DNA from: Anaerobaca lacustris
GTDB taxonomy: Bacteria; Planctomycetota; Phycisphaerae; Sedimentisphaerales; Anaerobacaceae
Assembly: GCF_030012215.1 (NCBI RefSeq)
Contig: NZ_JASCXX010000012.1
Span: 105,792 to 169,791 of the forward strand
Direction of reading: 5' to 3'
Length of the DNA stretch: 64,000 nucleotides
Under the pieces are notes generated by a model. That model was given only the letters and a program-made list of their open reading frames with translations. It searched no databases and was not told the DNA's origin. Every line of letters begins with the position of its first letter. The first letter of the stretch is position 1. The translations under genes and the position numbers were made by a program. Below are positions 9,018 through 18,112 of the stretch, one piece after another.

Positions 9018-10127
9018 ATGTGTGCGGAAGGGCGTAGGACGTTGTCAGTTGCGTTTGTTCCCTACTGGGGCGCCGGGAATCCATATCAGGATGCCCTGGC
9101 CCGGCACCTGTCAGTTTGCGGAGTGGATCTCGATACGGCGCATTCCCTGAAGGGTCTGTTTCGGCGTGGCGTTTGTTTGAGCGGTACACTGGATCTCGTC
9201 CATCTGCACTGGCTTCCGGTGTTTGGTTGGCGGCAATGGCGGTTTCTCCGGTGTCTGGCCTTTGCCGTGCGGCTCGTTCTGCTTCGGATTCACGGTGTTC
9301 CGCTGGTCTGGACCATCCACAATCTTCTGCCGCACGAGTCGTCTCATCCAAGGCTCGATTGGCTCTTGCGCCGAACGGTCGCCGGTCTGTCGAGCGGACT
9401 GATCGTCCACGGCCGGTCCGCACAGCAGCAGGCCATCGAGACGTGGGGACTGCGGGACGAGAGCCGCTTTGCCGTGATCCCGCATGGCAACTACATGGGC
9501 GATTATCCCAACAGCATTGGTCGCGCCGCCGCCCGTCGGCGACTGGCTCTCGAGGACACGGACCTGGTGTTTCTCTTCCTGGGTGCGGTCCGCCCCTACA
9601 AGGGGGTGCTGGAGCTGATCGAGGCCTTTCGGCAACTTGCGGGCGAGCATACGGTCCTGGTTGTCGCCGGCAAGCCCTTGGACGACGACTTCACTCGGGA
9701 AATCCAGAGGGCTTGTGCCGGCGTGGAGAGCATACGTTTCCATCCGGGTTTCGTGCCGGACGAGGAGATTCAGGTGTATATGAACGCGGCCGATGCCGTC
9801 GTCTTGCCCTACCGGCACCTGCTGTCTTCCGGCGGCGCCCTGCTGGCGATGTCCTTCGGCAAGCCGTGTGTCGGTCCGGCGATGGGGTGTCTGGCCGACG
9901 TGCTGGATGAATCCGGCGCGTTTCTGTACGATCCCGAATCGAAAACGGGCCTGCTGGAGGGCATGCAGCGGGCGATCGACGTCAGGGATACGTTGGCTCA
10001 GATGGGCGAATACAACCGACAGAAGGCCTCCCAATGGACGTGGGAGAAGGCGGCGTCGGCGACGAGGGCTCTGTACGATCGCTGCCTGTCGGAGGCGGGG
10101 TCGGCTCGCCGCGACACCGTGCGTTGA
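9018..10127 (+). CDS. GT4-type glycosyltransferase
   Basis: This protein of about 369 residues has a GT-B fold: an N-terminal acceptor half with LVHLHWLP and PLVWTIHNLLPHE, and a C-terminal nucleotide-sugar half with FLGAVRPYKGVLELIEAF, PGFVPDEEIQVYMNAADAV and SSGGALLAMSFGKPCVGP. These are hallmarks of family GT4. The ATG at 9018 is preferred to the GTG at 9003 because GGAGG (9005-9009) lies eight bases before it. It is expected to add one sugar of the repeat unit at the cytoplasmic membrane face. Donor and acceptor are unknown. Confidence 0.85.
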   Translation: MCAEGRRTLSVAFVPYWGAGNPYQDALARHLSVCGVDLDTAHSLKGLFRRGVCLSGTLDLVHLHWLPVFGWRQWRFLRCLAFAVRLVLLRIHGVPLVWTIHNLLPHESSHPRLDWLLRRTVAGLSSGLIVHGRSAQQQAIETWGLRDESRFAVIPHGNYMGDYPNSIGRAAARRRLALEDTDLVFLFLGAVRPYKGVLELIEAFRQLAGEHTVLVVAGKPLDDDFTREIQRACAGVESIRFHPGFVPDEEIQVYMNAADAVVLPYRHLLSSGGALLAMSFGKPCVGPAMGCLADVLDESGAFLYDPESKTGLLEGMQRAIDVRDTLAQMGEYNRQKASQWTWEKAASATRALYDRCLSEAGSARRDTVR

Positions 10128-10143
10128 TGGAAGGCGTTATCGT

Positions 10144-11004
10144 ATGACCATCGAACTGGTGTTCATCACCTACCAGCGACTTGAATACACGAAGCTGGCG
10201 CTCGCGTCCGTTCTCGCCGACCCGACGGAGGAATTCTCTCTGACGATTTGGGACAACGCCTCCACGGACGGCACGCCTGCGTATCTCAGAAATGAGGTGA
10301 GCGATCCGCGGATCGCGGACATCGTGCTGAGCAAGGAGAATGTGGGACAGACCGCGGCGGTCAACGAGGTCTGGGGCCGCTCGAAGGCCGACCTGCTCGG
10401 CAAACTGGACAACGACTGCATCGTCACTCCGGGCTGGACGCGCACGCTGGCTCAGGCCCACCGGGACATCGAGCCGTTGGGCGTGGTCGCGTGCTGGCAT
10501 TTCTTTTCGGACGACTTCGATTACGATCGCGCCAGACACAAGATCCAGACGTTTGGTTCGCACCGGATTTTCCGGCACCCGTGGACCTGCGGCACGGGGC
10601 TGTTGATCAAGAAGACGGATTTCCAGGACTTCGGACCGATTCCGGGGCAGGCCACCACGCAGTACTGGTTGCGCATGGCCGCCGCCGGCCGGATCAATGG
10701 ATTCTACTATCCATTGATCTACCAGGAGCACATGGACGACCCGAAGAGCCGCCACTGTCTGATGCACGGCGCCGGGAGTTTCGAGAGGTACAGGGAGGTC
10801 ACCTTTGGCCTTTGCGCGGGACGCTATCACGACATGGACAGCAGGATGACGCTGCGTCGCGAGGTGGTGAGAAATCTGCTGGAGGACCCGTTCGCTCCGC
10901 AGTACTACCTGGGTTGGCGTCGCAAGATGCGAAGCCTTCGAGCGCGTGCCTCGCGGCTCCTGTCGTGGCCCCGCGCCAGGCGAACGGGGAGCGGCCGACG
11001 ATGA
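10144..11004 (+). CDS. GT2-type glycosyltransferase
   Basis: The 286-residue protein begins with the GT-A signature LVFITYQRLEYTKLALASVL, then WDNASTDGT and the metal-binding region GKLDNDCIV (a DxD variant). It ends in a basic tail. It lies 16 bp after the GT4 gene. It lacks the membrane segments of synthase-type GT2 enzymes, so it is probably a soluble transferase acting on the lipid-linked intermediate. The second half (CGTGLLIKK, NGFYYPLIYQEHMDD) resembles other GT2 proteins of polysaccharide loci. The substrate is unknown. Confidence 0.82.
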   Translation: MTIELVFITYQRLEYTKLALASVLADPTEEFSLTIWDNASTDGTPAYLRNEVSDPRIADIVLSKENVGQTAAVNEVWGRSKADLLGKLDNDCIVTPGWTRTLAQAHRDIEPLGVVACWHFFSDDFDYDRARHKIQTFGSHRIFRHPWTCGTGLLIKKTDFQDFGPIPGQATTQYWLRMAAAGRINGFYYPLIYQEHMDDPKSRHCLMHGAGSFERYREVTFGLCAGRYHDMDSRMTLRREVVRNLLEDPFAPQYYLGWRRKMRSLRARASRLLSWPRARRTGSGRR

Positions 11005-11059
11005 GATCGCTGCTGCCGTGTATCGAATGTGCACCGGGTGTGGGGAGGGCCGGACACCT

Positions 11060-12400
11060 GTGATTACTCAGCCTGCGATTGCGCTGATCCTCGCATTGGC
11101 ACTGGTGACCCTGCTCGTGCCGAGGAAGTACTTTCTTCTGCCCTACGTTGTGGCGGCATGCTTCGTACCGGCCGACCAGCGCATCATTGTGGCGGACCTG
11201 GACTTCACCGCTCTGCGAATCCTGCTGGTTGTCGGACTGCTGCGCGTTGTGTGCGCCGGGGACGGCAAGCCCCTGAAGTACAATTCGTTCGACAAGCTGG
11301 TAATCGCGTGGGTTGTGGTCGGCGCGATCGTCTACGTCCTGCAATGGGGGACCTTCGCAGCGGTGATCAACCGAAGCGGGGTACTCTTCAATGTGATCGG
11401 AACCTACTGGTTGTTCCGCAAGAGCGTGACGAATCTGGAGGATATCAGCCGGATCGGACGGATGTTGGCGGTCTGTGCGCTGGTTATGGTCGTCCTGGTT
11501 GCCATTGAGTGGACGACGGGGCAGAACCCGTTTGTGGTCATGGGCAGGGTCCGCACCGTGGTGCGCCAGGGCGAGTATCGATGTCAGGCGTCGTTTCCCC
11601 ACTCGATCATGCTGGGATTGTTCTGGGCCACTGCGATTCCGCTGTTCGTGGGTCTCTGGAAGGCCGAAGGCCGTAAGTGGCTCTATATGGCGGCGACGGC
11701 AGCCGGGGTGTTCATCGTGGTCGCAACCCGATCCAGCACGCCTCTGCTGACCTTGCTGATTGTGCTGGGGTTTCTCTTTCTCTTTCGATACCGCCGGTAT
11801 GGTCGCCAGGCGGCCTGGTGTGCCGTGGGGATGACGGTGGCTCTGCACATCGTGATGAAGGCCCCCGTCTGGCACCTGATCGCCCGGGTGAACATGATCG
11901 GCGGATCGACCGGGTGGCACCGGTATCATCTGATCAATGAGGCAATCAACCACCTCTCCGAGTGGGCTGTGCTGGGGACGCGCGGAACCGCCCACTGGGG
12001 CTGGGGACTTCACGACATTACGAACCAGTACATTCTCGAAGGGGTCCGTGGCGGGCTGATCACCCTGGTCCTGTTCGTGGTTCTTCTGGTCCGGGCGGTC
12101 GCCAAGGTCGGAGCGGCTTCACTTCGTCGGATCTCCCCGGGGCATCAGTGGCTTCTGTGGGCGATCTGTGTTTCGATCCTCGGCCACTGCGTGTCGTTTT
12201 TCGGCGTCTCGTATTTCGGACAGATCATCCTGCTGCTGTACATGACCTTCGCCATCGTTGGCTGGGTCTTCTCCGATCCGAAAGCCTTGCGTATCGAAGA
12301 GGCCTTGATCGCTTACCACCGTGAACATGGAAAAGACTCTGGACAGCTCGATCGTCATCGTCAGTTGGAACACACGGGACATCCTGCGCGATTGCCTTAG
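11060..12400 (+). CDS. O-antigen ligase/polymerase-like membrane protein
   Basis: About 446 residues with ten or so membrane segments. A large loop contains [22 protein letters not shown] and a late [27 protein letters not shown] segment, the arrangement seen in Wzy/WaaL-type O-antigen ligase-family proteins, where the Arg/His-rich periplasmic loop is catalytic. It would polymerise repeat units or attach glycan to an acceptor. I chose GTG at 11060 (GGAGG at 11043-11047) as the start; an upstream in-frame extension is basic and unlikely. The 3' end overlaps the next glycosyltransferase gene by about 74 bp, a notable overlap for co-transcribed genes. Confidence 0.75.
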   Translation: MITQPAIALILALALVTLLVPRKYFLLPYVVAACFVPADQRIIVADLDFTALRILLVVGLLRVVCAGDGKPLKYNSFDKLVIAWVVVGAIVYVLQWGTFAAVINRSGVLFNVIGTYWLFRKSVTNLEDISRIGRMLAVCALVMVVLVAIEWTTGQNPFVVMGRVRTVVRQGEYRCQASFPHSIMLGLFWATAIPLFVGLWKAEGRKWLYMAATAAGVFIVVATRSSTPLLTLLIVLGFLFLFRYRRYGRQAAWCAVGMTVALHIVMKAPVWHLIARVNMIGGSTGWHRYHLINEAINHLSEWAVLGTRGTAHWGWGLHDITNQYILEGVRGGLITLVLFVVLLVRAVAKVGAASLRRISPGHQWLLWAICVSILGHCVSFFGVSYFGQIILLLYMTFAIVGWVFSDPKALRIEEALIAYHREHGKDSGQLDRHRQLEHTGHPARLP

Positions 12401-13268
12401 GTCCATCGACGAGAACGCCGGTTCGGTTCGCCGCGAGATCATCGTCGTGGACAACGCCTCGGCCGACGGCTCCGTCGCAATGGTTCGGCAGGAGTTTCCG
12501 CACGTCCGGCTGATGGAGAACGCGGAGAATCGCGGCTTTGCGGCGGCCAACAATCAGGGAATCGCCGTGGCCCGAGGACGCTATGTTCTGCTGCTCAACA
12601 GCGACACGATCGTGCTGGATGGGGCGATCGCCGGGACGGTGGCCTTTGCCGACGCGCATCGGGACGCCGCCGTCGTGGGCTGCCGCGTCCTGAACGCCGA
12701 TCGCACGCTCCAGCCGACGTGCTTCATGTTCCCGTCCGTGCTCAACATGCTGCTGTCGAGCACCTATCTGTATAAGCTGTGGCCGCAGAGCAGGCTCCTT
12801 GGGCGGGAAAGGATGACGTGGTGGCGGCGGGATGACGTGCGCGAGGTCGATGTCGTGACCGGCTGCTTTATGCTGGTCAGGAGTGAAGCCATCGGGCAGG
12901 TCGGTGTCATGGACGAACGATTCTTCATGTACGGTGAGGAAACGGACTGGTGCTATCGGTTCAAGAGGGCCGGCTGGAAGGTCTTGTTCACTCCGGCGGC
13001 CGAGATCATCCACCTGGGGGGGCAAAGCAGCCGGCGCGTGCCCGTCGAGATGACGGTTCAACTGCGGCTCAGTATTCTGCGCTTCATACGAAAACATCAC
13101 GGCCGGGCCTACCACAAACTGGCCTGCCTGCTGGTGGTGGTGTTCTTTGTCGTCCGTCTGCCCGTGTGGCTGGCCGTGTACGCAGTGAGCCGCGGCCGCC
13201 GAGAGCGGGCGGGTGCGAAACTGAGGGCGTATCTGGCCGGCACCCGAAGGGTCGTGTTCTCGAGTTGA
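12327..13268 (+). CDS. GT2-type glycosyltransferase (rhamnosyltransferase-like)
   Basis: A 313-residue protein with [43 protein letters not shown] and LLLNSDTIV (DxD-like). It then has [12 protein letters not shown] and the conserved [16 protein letters not shown] motif. This is the WcaA/RfbF-like GT2 group that often transfers deoxyhexoses, in keeping with the RmlC-like epimerase upstream. A C-terminal hydrophobic stretch (about 263-280) may anchor it to the membrane. GTG at 12321 is an alternative start two codons upstream. Confidence 0.85.
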   Translation: MEKTLDSSIVIVSWNTRDILRDCLRSIDENAGSVRREIIVVDNASADGSVAMVRQEFPHVRLMENAENRGFAAANNQGIAVARGRYVLLLNSDTIVLDGAIAGTVAFADAHRDAAVVGCRVLNADRTLQPTCFMFPSVLNMLLSSTYLYKLWPQSRLLGRERMTWWRRDDVREVDVVTGCFMLVRSEAIGQVGVMDERFFMYGEETDWCYRFKRAGWKVLFTPAAEIIHLGGQSSRRVPVEMTVQLRLSILRFIRKHHGRAYHKLACLLVVVFFVVRLPVWLAVYAVSRGRRERAGAKLRAYLAGTRRVVFSS

Positions 13269-13273
13269 GCGGG

Positions 13274-13299
13274 TCTGTCACGACCCCCCGATGGTGACA
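13274..13299. other. Small hairpin after GT2 gene
   Basis: CTGTCAC (13274-13280) is perfectly complementary to GTGACAG (13293-13299) across a 12-nt loop in the 144-bp gap between two genes. No T-tract follows. It marks a possible sub-operon break but is weak evidence for termination. Confidence 0.3.
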
Positions 13300-13412
13300 G
13301 CGAGGATCGCCGCGGTAGGCGGTACCCGGACGATTCGCTTTGCGCGGTTGATATGGCAGACCTTCGGATGGGCCGGAGGTGCTGCCGCCCAATACCATTT
13401 GAAGGAGGTTTC

Positions 13413-14363
13413 ATGCAAGAGATTGGTTTCCCTTCCACGAGAAAAGAGAACGAAAACCGCGTTGCGCTGCTGCCGGAGGACATCTCGCGGGTGCAGCACC
13501 CTGATCTGCTTGTCATTGAAGAGGACTATGGGAAGAAGCACGGCTACACCGATGAGGCCTATCGCCAGGCCGGCGCCCGCGTAGCGTCTCGCGACGTCGT
13601 GTGTGGCTGTCCTGTCATCTGCTGTGCCAAGCCCGAGATCGACGATCCCTATTTTCGAGAAGGCACCACCTTGTTTGGCTTCATTCACGCGGTCCAGGGG
13701 CCCCAGATCACGGATGCGTTGCTGGCCAACCGGATGACCGCCATCGCCTGGGACGACATGTTCTCTCAGGGCCGACACGTCTTCTGGCGCAACAACGAGA
13801 TCTCCGGTGAGGCCGCCGTCGCGCATGCCTTGCTGCAGTGGGGACGGTTGCCGTATGAGTGCGGTATTGCCGTGATCGGACGAGGCAATGTTGCCCGCGG
13901 TGCGATGTATGCCCTTGGACGCTACGGAGCTACGATGGTTGTCTATGACCGCAAGACGAGCCATCTCCTGCGGCAGGAGATCGGTCGGTATGACCTGATC
14001 GTCAACGGGGTCCTGTGGGACGTGTTTCGGACGGACCACCTTGTGTATGACGAGGATCTGGAGAAGATGAAGCCGGGTTCGATGATCGTGGACATCAGTT
14101 GCGACGCCGGCATGGGTATCGAGAGCAGCCGGCCCACGACGATCGGCGATCCGGTCTATTGGCACAAGGGCGTTCTGCATTATGTCGTGGATCACACACC
14201 GACCCTGTTCTTCCGGACGGCTTCCAGGTCAATCAGCAACGAAGTGTCGCGTTTCCTGGATCCGCTCATCAAAGGGGAGACGGAGGAAACGCTCGAACAC
14301 GCCACGGCGATTCGGCGCGGCGTCATTGTGGACGAGCGAATCCGGCGCTTTCAGAAGCGGTAG
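13413..14363 (+). CDS. N5-(carboxyethyl)ornithine synthase-like enzyme (alanine dehydrogenase/PNT fold)
   Basis: This 316-residue protein has the alanine dehydrogenase/transhydrogenase start (IGFPSTRKENENRVALLPED), the Rossmann motif AVIGRGNVARGA at about 152-163, and a NNEISGEAAVAHALLQWG segment. Its closest resemblance by eye is N5-(L-1-carboxyethyl)-L-ornithine synthase, an NADPH-dependent enzyme of about 310 residues that reductively condenses pyruvate with the side-chain amine of ornithine or lysine. A strong AAGGAGG ribosome site precedes the ATG at 13413. Its place before a CapK-like adenylating enzyme and an ATP-grasp protein suggests it makes an amino-acid-like decoration for the polysaccharide; this role is inference. 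Saccharopine or alanine dehydrogenase activity cannot be excluded. Confidence 0.7.
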   Translation: MQEIGFPSTRKENENRVALLPEDISRVQHPDLLVIEEDYGKKHGYTDEAYRQAGARVASRDVVCGCPVICCAKPEIDDPYFREGTTLFGFIHAVQGPQITDALLANRMTAIAWDDMFSQGRHVFWRNNEISGEAAVAHALLQWGRLPYECGIAVIGRGNVARGAMYALGRYGATMVVYDRKTSHLLRQEIGRYDLIVNGVLWDVFRTDHLVYDEDLEKMKPGSMIVDISCDAGMGIESSRPTTIGDPVYWHKGVLHYVVDHTPTLFFRTASRSISNEVSRFLDPLIKGETEETLEHATAIRRGVIVDERIRRFQKR

Positions 14364-14407
14364 AGAGCGACGGACGCATCGACCGGGTTCACGGTGGAGA
14401 TGACCTC

Positions 14408-15769
14408 ATGAGGATGATCGATCTGAAGGCGACCTTGAAAGGAGCGAAGACGTGGCTGATCAAGCGTCGCATGGGGGCCTTCCGCCGGCTCTATCGGGAG
14501 ATCACACAGACCCAGTGGTATTCCAAGGAACAGTTGGAGGCGTTCCAACTGGCACGGCTCCAGCGTCTGGTCAGACATGTATGGGAGACTGTCCCATACT
14601 ACCGCCGGCTCATGGAGGAACGGGGGATTCGCCCTGACGACATTCGGCAGTTGGATGACATCCAACGGTTTCCCATCATGTCGAAAGAGGACCTCAAGAC
14701 GGCGGGCAACGACATTGTCTCAACCCGTTACCGAGGCGCGCTTCTCAACACCGCTCATACCGGCGGCACGACGGGGTTGCCTTTGCCGGTCCGGCGCGAC
14801 ATCTGGTCCATCGCGAGGGAGCATGCGTTTGTGCGTCGCCAATTCGACTGGGCCGACTTGAAGACGTCCGATCGTTGCGCCTACCTGGAAGGGCGGACCG
14901 TCGCGTCGCCGGGACAGAGGCCGACGAGCTTGCACTACTATGATGCGGTGATGCGGGAACTGACCCTCTCGACGTTTCACTTGACGCCCGAGGTTGTGCC
15001 TCACTATGCAGACCTGCTGCAAACCCACAAAATCAGGGCCCTGATTGCCTATCCGTCGGCGGCCTTCGTGCTGGCCAAGGGTTGCCTGGAGCGGGGGATT
15101 CGTGTCGGACTGCACCGTGTCCTGACCACCTCGGAGACCCTCGATGAGGTGAAGCGCAAGACGATTGCCGAGGCGTTCGAGTGTCCGGTCTTCGATTTCT
15201 ACGGAAGCGCCGAGCGGGTCTGTTACATCCACATGTGCGAGCGCGGCTCCTATCACGTGATTCCGGAATATGGGATCACGGAGTTGATCCCGGCGGCTTC
15301 GCCCAACGAGGACTGCTGCCAGGTGGTGGCCACGGGCTTCTGGAATCTGGCGATGCCCCTGATCCGCTACAATCTGCGCGATCTGGTCAAGGTCTCGCAG
15401 CGTACGTGCCGTTGCGGTCGGGTGTTCCCCGTGGTCGACAAGATCATGGGGCGCGATGGGAACGTGATCGTCACTCCGTCCGGATTGCAGTTGGGGGCCT
15501 CGGCAATTGAATGTATCCTCGCACGCATCCTGTATGCCATGTACGACATGCCCGTTGTCGCCGGACGGGTCGTTCAGGATGCCTCGGACGCGTTGACGCT
15601 GGAATATGTGCCGGATGCCGAATTCACCGAGGAACACGCCGGCCGGCTTGCACGGGTGATGGCCGAGCAGACGCCTCCCGGCATGCACGCCGAGTTGCGT
15701 GCGAAGAAGGAGTTGGACCGCACGGTTCGCGGCAAGTTCGTGTCGTTCGTGATGGCGAACCACCATTGA
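14408..15769 (+). CDS. CapK/PaaK-family adenylate-forming enzyme
   Basis: A 453-residue member of the phenylacetate-CoA ligase (PaaK)/CapK family. It has HTGGTTGLPLPV at about 117-128 as the ATP/phosphate loop, TSETLDEVKRKTIAEAF, DFYGSAERVCYI (the acidic adenylate-site motif) and PLIRYNLRDLV. It ends with a C-terminal half-domain carrying MGRDGNVIVTPSG. CapK-type proteins activate a carboxylate as acyl-AMP in capsule loci. A plausible carboxylate here is the amino acid made by the CEOS-like enzyme 44 bp upstream. It could also be a fatty or hydroxy acid. Confidence 0.8.
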   Translation: MRMIDLKATLKGAKTWLIKRRMGAFRRLYREITQTQWYSKEQLEAFQLARLQRLVRHVWETVPYYRRLMEERGIRPDDIRQLDDIQRFPIMSKEDLKTAGNDIVSTRYRGALLNTAHTGGTTGLPLPVRRDIWSIAREHAFVRRQFDWADLKTSDRCAYLEGRTVASPGQRPTSLHYYDAVMRELTLSTFHLTPEVVPHYADLLQTHKIRALIAYPSAAFVLAKGCLERGIRVGLHRVLTTSETLDEVKRKTIAEAFECPVFDFYGSAERVCYIHMCERGSYHVIPEYGITELIPAASPNEDCCQVVATGFWNLAMPLIRYNLRDLVKVSQRTCRCGRVFPVVDKIMGRDGNVIVTPSGLQLGASAIECILARILYAMYDMPVVAGRVVQDASDALTLEYVPDAEFTEEHAGRLARVMAEQTPPGMHAELRAKKELDRTVRGKFVSFVMANHH

Positions 15770-15812
15770 CAATCCCGTGTGATTCTTCATCTGTGGCAAA
15801 GGAAGGCCATCC

Positions 15813-16907
15813 ATGTTTTCGTATCTCCGAAGGATAAAGACCGCCTTTGCGTACATCCGCAGTCAACTCAAAGACCCCGATGCGCTCACCTACTTCCCGG
15901 AGGCGCCGCGGAAAGCCGGATGGCAGATCCGCCTCGATTTTCTGAGATGGATGGTCAGGCATAGAGAGATGAATCACTTCTACTATGTGTATGGCCTGGA
16001 TCGCAAAGGGGCCCGTCAGAGGGAGTATCTCGCCAATCGTGAGTTCTTCACGTTCCGCAATTCCCTCAATGCGCCGATGGACGCCGCCGCTCAGACCGGC
16101 AATCACCTGCTCGTTCTCAGAGACAAATTCCTCTTCGGCCAGTATCTGACGTCCCTGGGGTTCCCCACGCCCAGGACCATCGCCCTTTGCGATGACGGCA
16201 TGGTCTACTGGATGGACACGCACCGGTGGGATTCTCTGGAGAGCGTGTGCGGGTCGGGTCGGGAGATCGACGGCTTCCTGAAAGGACTGTATGGGGAATG
16301 TGGGGAGGCGGTCTCGCGCATCCAGGTCCGTCAGGGAAGGCTCCTCCTGAACGGTCGCGAGGCGGGCGTGGAGGAGTTGAGGGAATCCATGAAGGGCCAG
16401 TACATCATCCAGGAACGGATCGCGCAACATGCGACGCTTGCGCGGCTGCATCCCCATTCGGTCAATACGATCCGTCTGATCACGATCCGTACGAGACAAA
16501 CGACGCTCCCGTTTTCCGCTGGTTTGCGCATGGGTACGAGGGGAAACCACCGCGACAACTGGGCGACCGGTGGACTCTTCGCCTGCGTTGACCTCGCCTC
16601 GGGCAGGCTTGGCGAGGAGGCCTTCTACAAACCCGGGTTTGGCGGACGCGCCAGGAAGCACCCGGACTCGGGGGTGATCTTTGCCGATGTGACAGTGCCG
16701 CACTTCCGAGAGGCTGTGGATCTGGCCGTCTCTCTGCACCCTTTGTTCCACGGGGTCGCTTCGATCGGATGGGACATCGCCATTGCGGACGAAGGGCCCG
16801 TGTTCATCGAAGGGAACGACAACTGGGAGATCTCTCTCCATCAGGCGCATGAGGGAGGCCTCCGGGAAGCGTTTCACCGGTGTGTGATGGGGTACGACAG
16901 CGTTTGA
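15813..16907 (+). CDS. Sugar-transfer-associated ATP-grasp protein
   Basis: This 364-residue protein has the ATP-grasp pattern of the group linked to sugar-transfer loci: LRDKFLFGQYLTSLGFPTPRT (lid/Lys region), QYIIQERIAQHATLARLHPHSVNTIRLIT, then GTRGNHRDNWATGGLFACVD and the metal-ligand end GWDIAIADEGPVFIEGNDNW. ATP-grasp enzymes form amide or ester bonds by an acyl-phosphate. Being next to CapK-like and CEOS-like enzymes, it may link an amino-acid substituent to a sugar or lipid carrier. The start ATG is preceded by only a weak ribosome site (AAGGAAGG). Confidence 0.78.
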   Translation: MFSYLRRIKTAFAYIRSQLKDPDALTYFPEAPRKAGWQIRLDFLRWMVRHREMNHFYYVYGLDRKGARQREYLANREFFTFRNSLNAPMDAAAQTGNHLLVLRDKFLFGQYLTSLGFPTPRTIALCDDGMVYWMDTHRWDSLESVCGSGREIDGFLKGLYGECGEAVSRIQVRQGRLLLNGREAGVEELRESMKGQYIIQERIAQHATLARLHPHSVNTIRLITIRTRQTTLPFSAGLRMGTRGNHRDNWATGGLFACVDLASGRLGEEAFYKPGFGGRARKHPDSGVIFADVTVPHFREAVDLAVSLHPLFHGVASIGWDIAIADEGPVFIEGNDNWEISLHQAHEGGLREAFHRCVMGYDSV

Positions 16908-16921
16908 GGATGGGGCTCACC

Positions 16922-18112
16922 ATGCTTTGCGGGCACAACATCATCTGCTTTGCCCCCAACGACTGGTGGGGAATGAACCCCAGTTGTACGACGCACATTA
17001 TGCGCGGATTGGCCGAGCGGAATCGCGTGTTGTGGATCAATCCGTTCAGTTCGGACCTGTCGGCAGGAGGACGAGGCGGAAGCCGACGGGGATTGGGGGT
17101 GCGCATCCGGCGAAAACTGGGAAGCCTTGCAAGGTATCTGAGGCGGCCGCACGATCGCATCCATGTGTTCAGCCCCTTGTTCGTGCCGATTCAGGGCCGG
17201 CGGGCGATTGACGTTTTGAACAATGTCTTCCTGCGGCTTCAAATCAAGGTCGTGTGCACGTGTCTGGGGTTCCGCAAGCCGATCGTCTGGTACGAGAACG
17301 TTCGCGCCGCCGATCTGATGGACGGGTTCTCGCCCCTCACCACGGTCTATCACGTCTCCGACCTGTTTGCGGTGGATTCCTACACGTCTTCGAGCCAGAG
17401 ACAGAAAGAGCGTGAGGCCGCCGTTTCGGCCAACAGCCGATTGCTGATCTGCGTATCACGAGAACTGTACGAGCAGAAGAAGCGCGAACATCAGAACGTT
17501 CACTACGTCCCACATGGCGTGGATTTCGACCTCTTTCGCAACGCGGCCGAAGACCCTCGTGTTCCCGCAGAGATCGCCGGCATTCCCAGGCCGATTGTCG
17601 GCTACTATGGCACCATGACGGGTCACAACGATATCGAGATGATGGACTACTGTGCCGAGAATCTGCCGCACGTATCTTTCGTTTTCGCCGGCCAGATCAC
17701 GGCCGGCGACTACACGCGTCTGGGAGCCCGCAAGAACGTGTTCCTGATCGGGCGTGTGCCCTACGAACGGATCCCTCATCTGTGCGCAAGCTTCGATGTG
17801 TGCATGTTGCAGTGGAGGATGAGCGAGTGGATTCGCAAGTGCAATCCGCTCAAGATGCTGGAATACATGGCCTCCGGGCGTCCGATCGTCTCCGTGCAGA
17901 TTGCGGAGGCAATGCGGTATTCGGACGTCATCAGCATCGCGGACGACAAAGAGACGTTCTGCAAGGCGATTGAATGGGAACTCAAAAACGATACGGCCGA
18001 ACGGCGAGAGAAGAGGATTGAGATCGCGTCTCAACACAGTTGGGCAAAGCATGTGGACCATGTGTCATCGCTCATTCAGGAGACCATCCACGATGAACGG
18101 TCTGTGCCATGA
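16922..18112 (+). CDS. Glycosyltransferase, GT4-like
   Basis: About 396 residues. The N-terminal half reads ICFAPNDWWGMNPSCTTHIM and later WYENVRAADLM and VYHVSDLF. The C-terminal half has HYVPHGVDFDLF, PIVGYYGTMTG, IGRVPYERIPHLCASFDVC and CNPLKMLEYMASGRPIVS, the usual GT4 donor-site pattern. The start is uncertain: ATG codons at 16910 and 16922 both lie just past the previous stop, and an earlier one overlaps it. I chose 16922 for its GGGG spacing. It ends in an ATGA overlap with the CapA gene. Sugar and linkage are unknown. Confidence 0.8.
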   Translation: MLCGHNIICFAPNDWWGMNPSCTTHIMRGLAERNRVLWINPFSSDLSAGGRGGSRRGLGVRIRRKLGSLARYLRRPHDRIHVFSPLFVPIQGRRAIDVLNNVFLRLQIKVVCTCLGFRKPIVWYENVRAADLMDGFSPLTTVYHVSDLFAVDSYTSSSQRQKEREAAVSANSRLLICVSRELYEQKKREHQNVHYVPHGVDFDLFRNAAEDPRVPAEIAGIPRPIVGYYGTMTGHNDIEMMDYCAENLPHVSFVFAGQITAGDYTRLGARKNVFLIGRVPYERIPHLCASFDVCMLQWRMSEWIRKCNPLKMLEYMASGRPIVSVQIAEAMRYSDVISIADDKETFCKAIEWELKNDTAERREKRIEIASQHSWAKHVDHVSSLIQETIHDERSVP

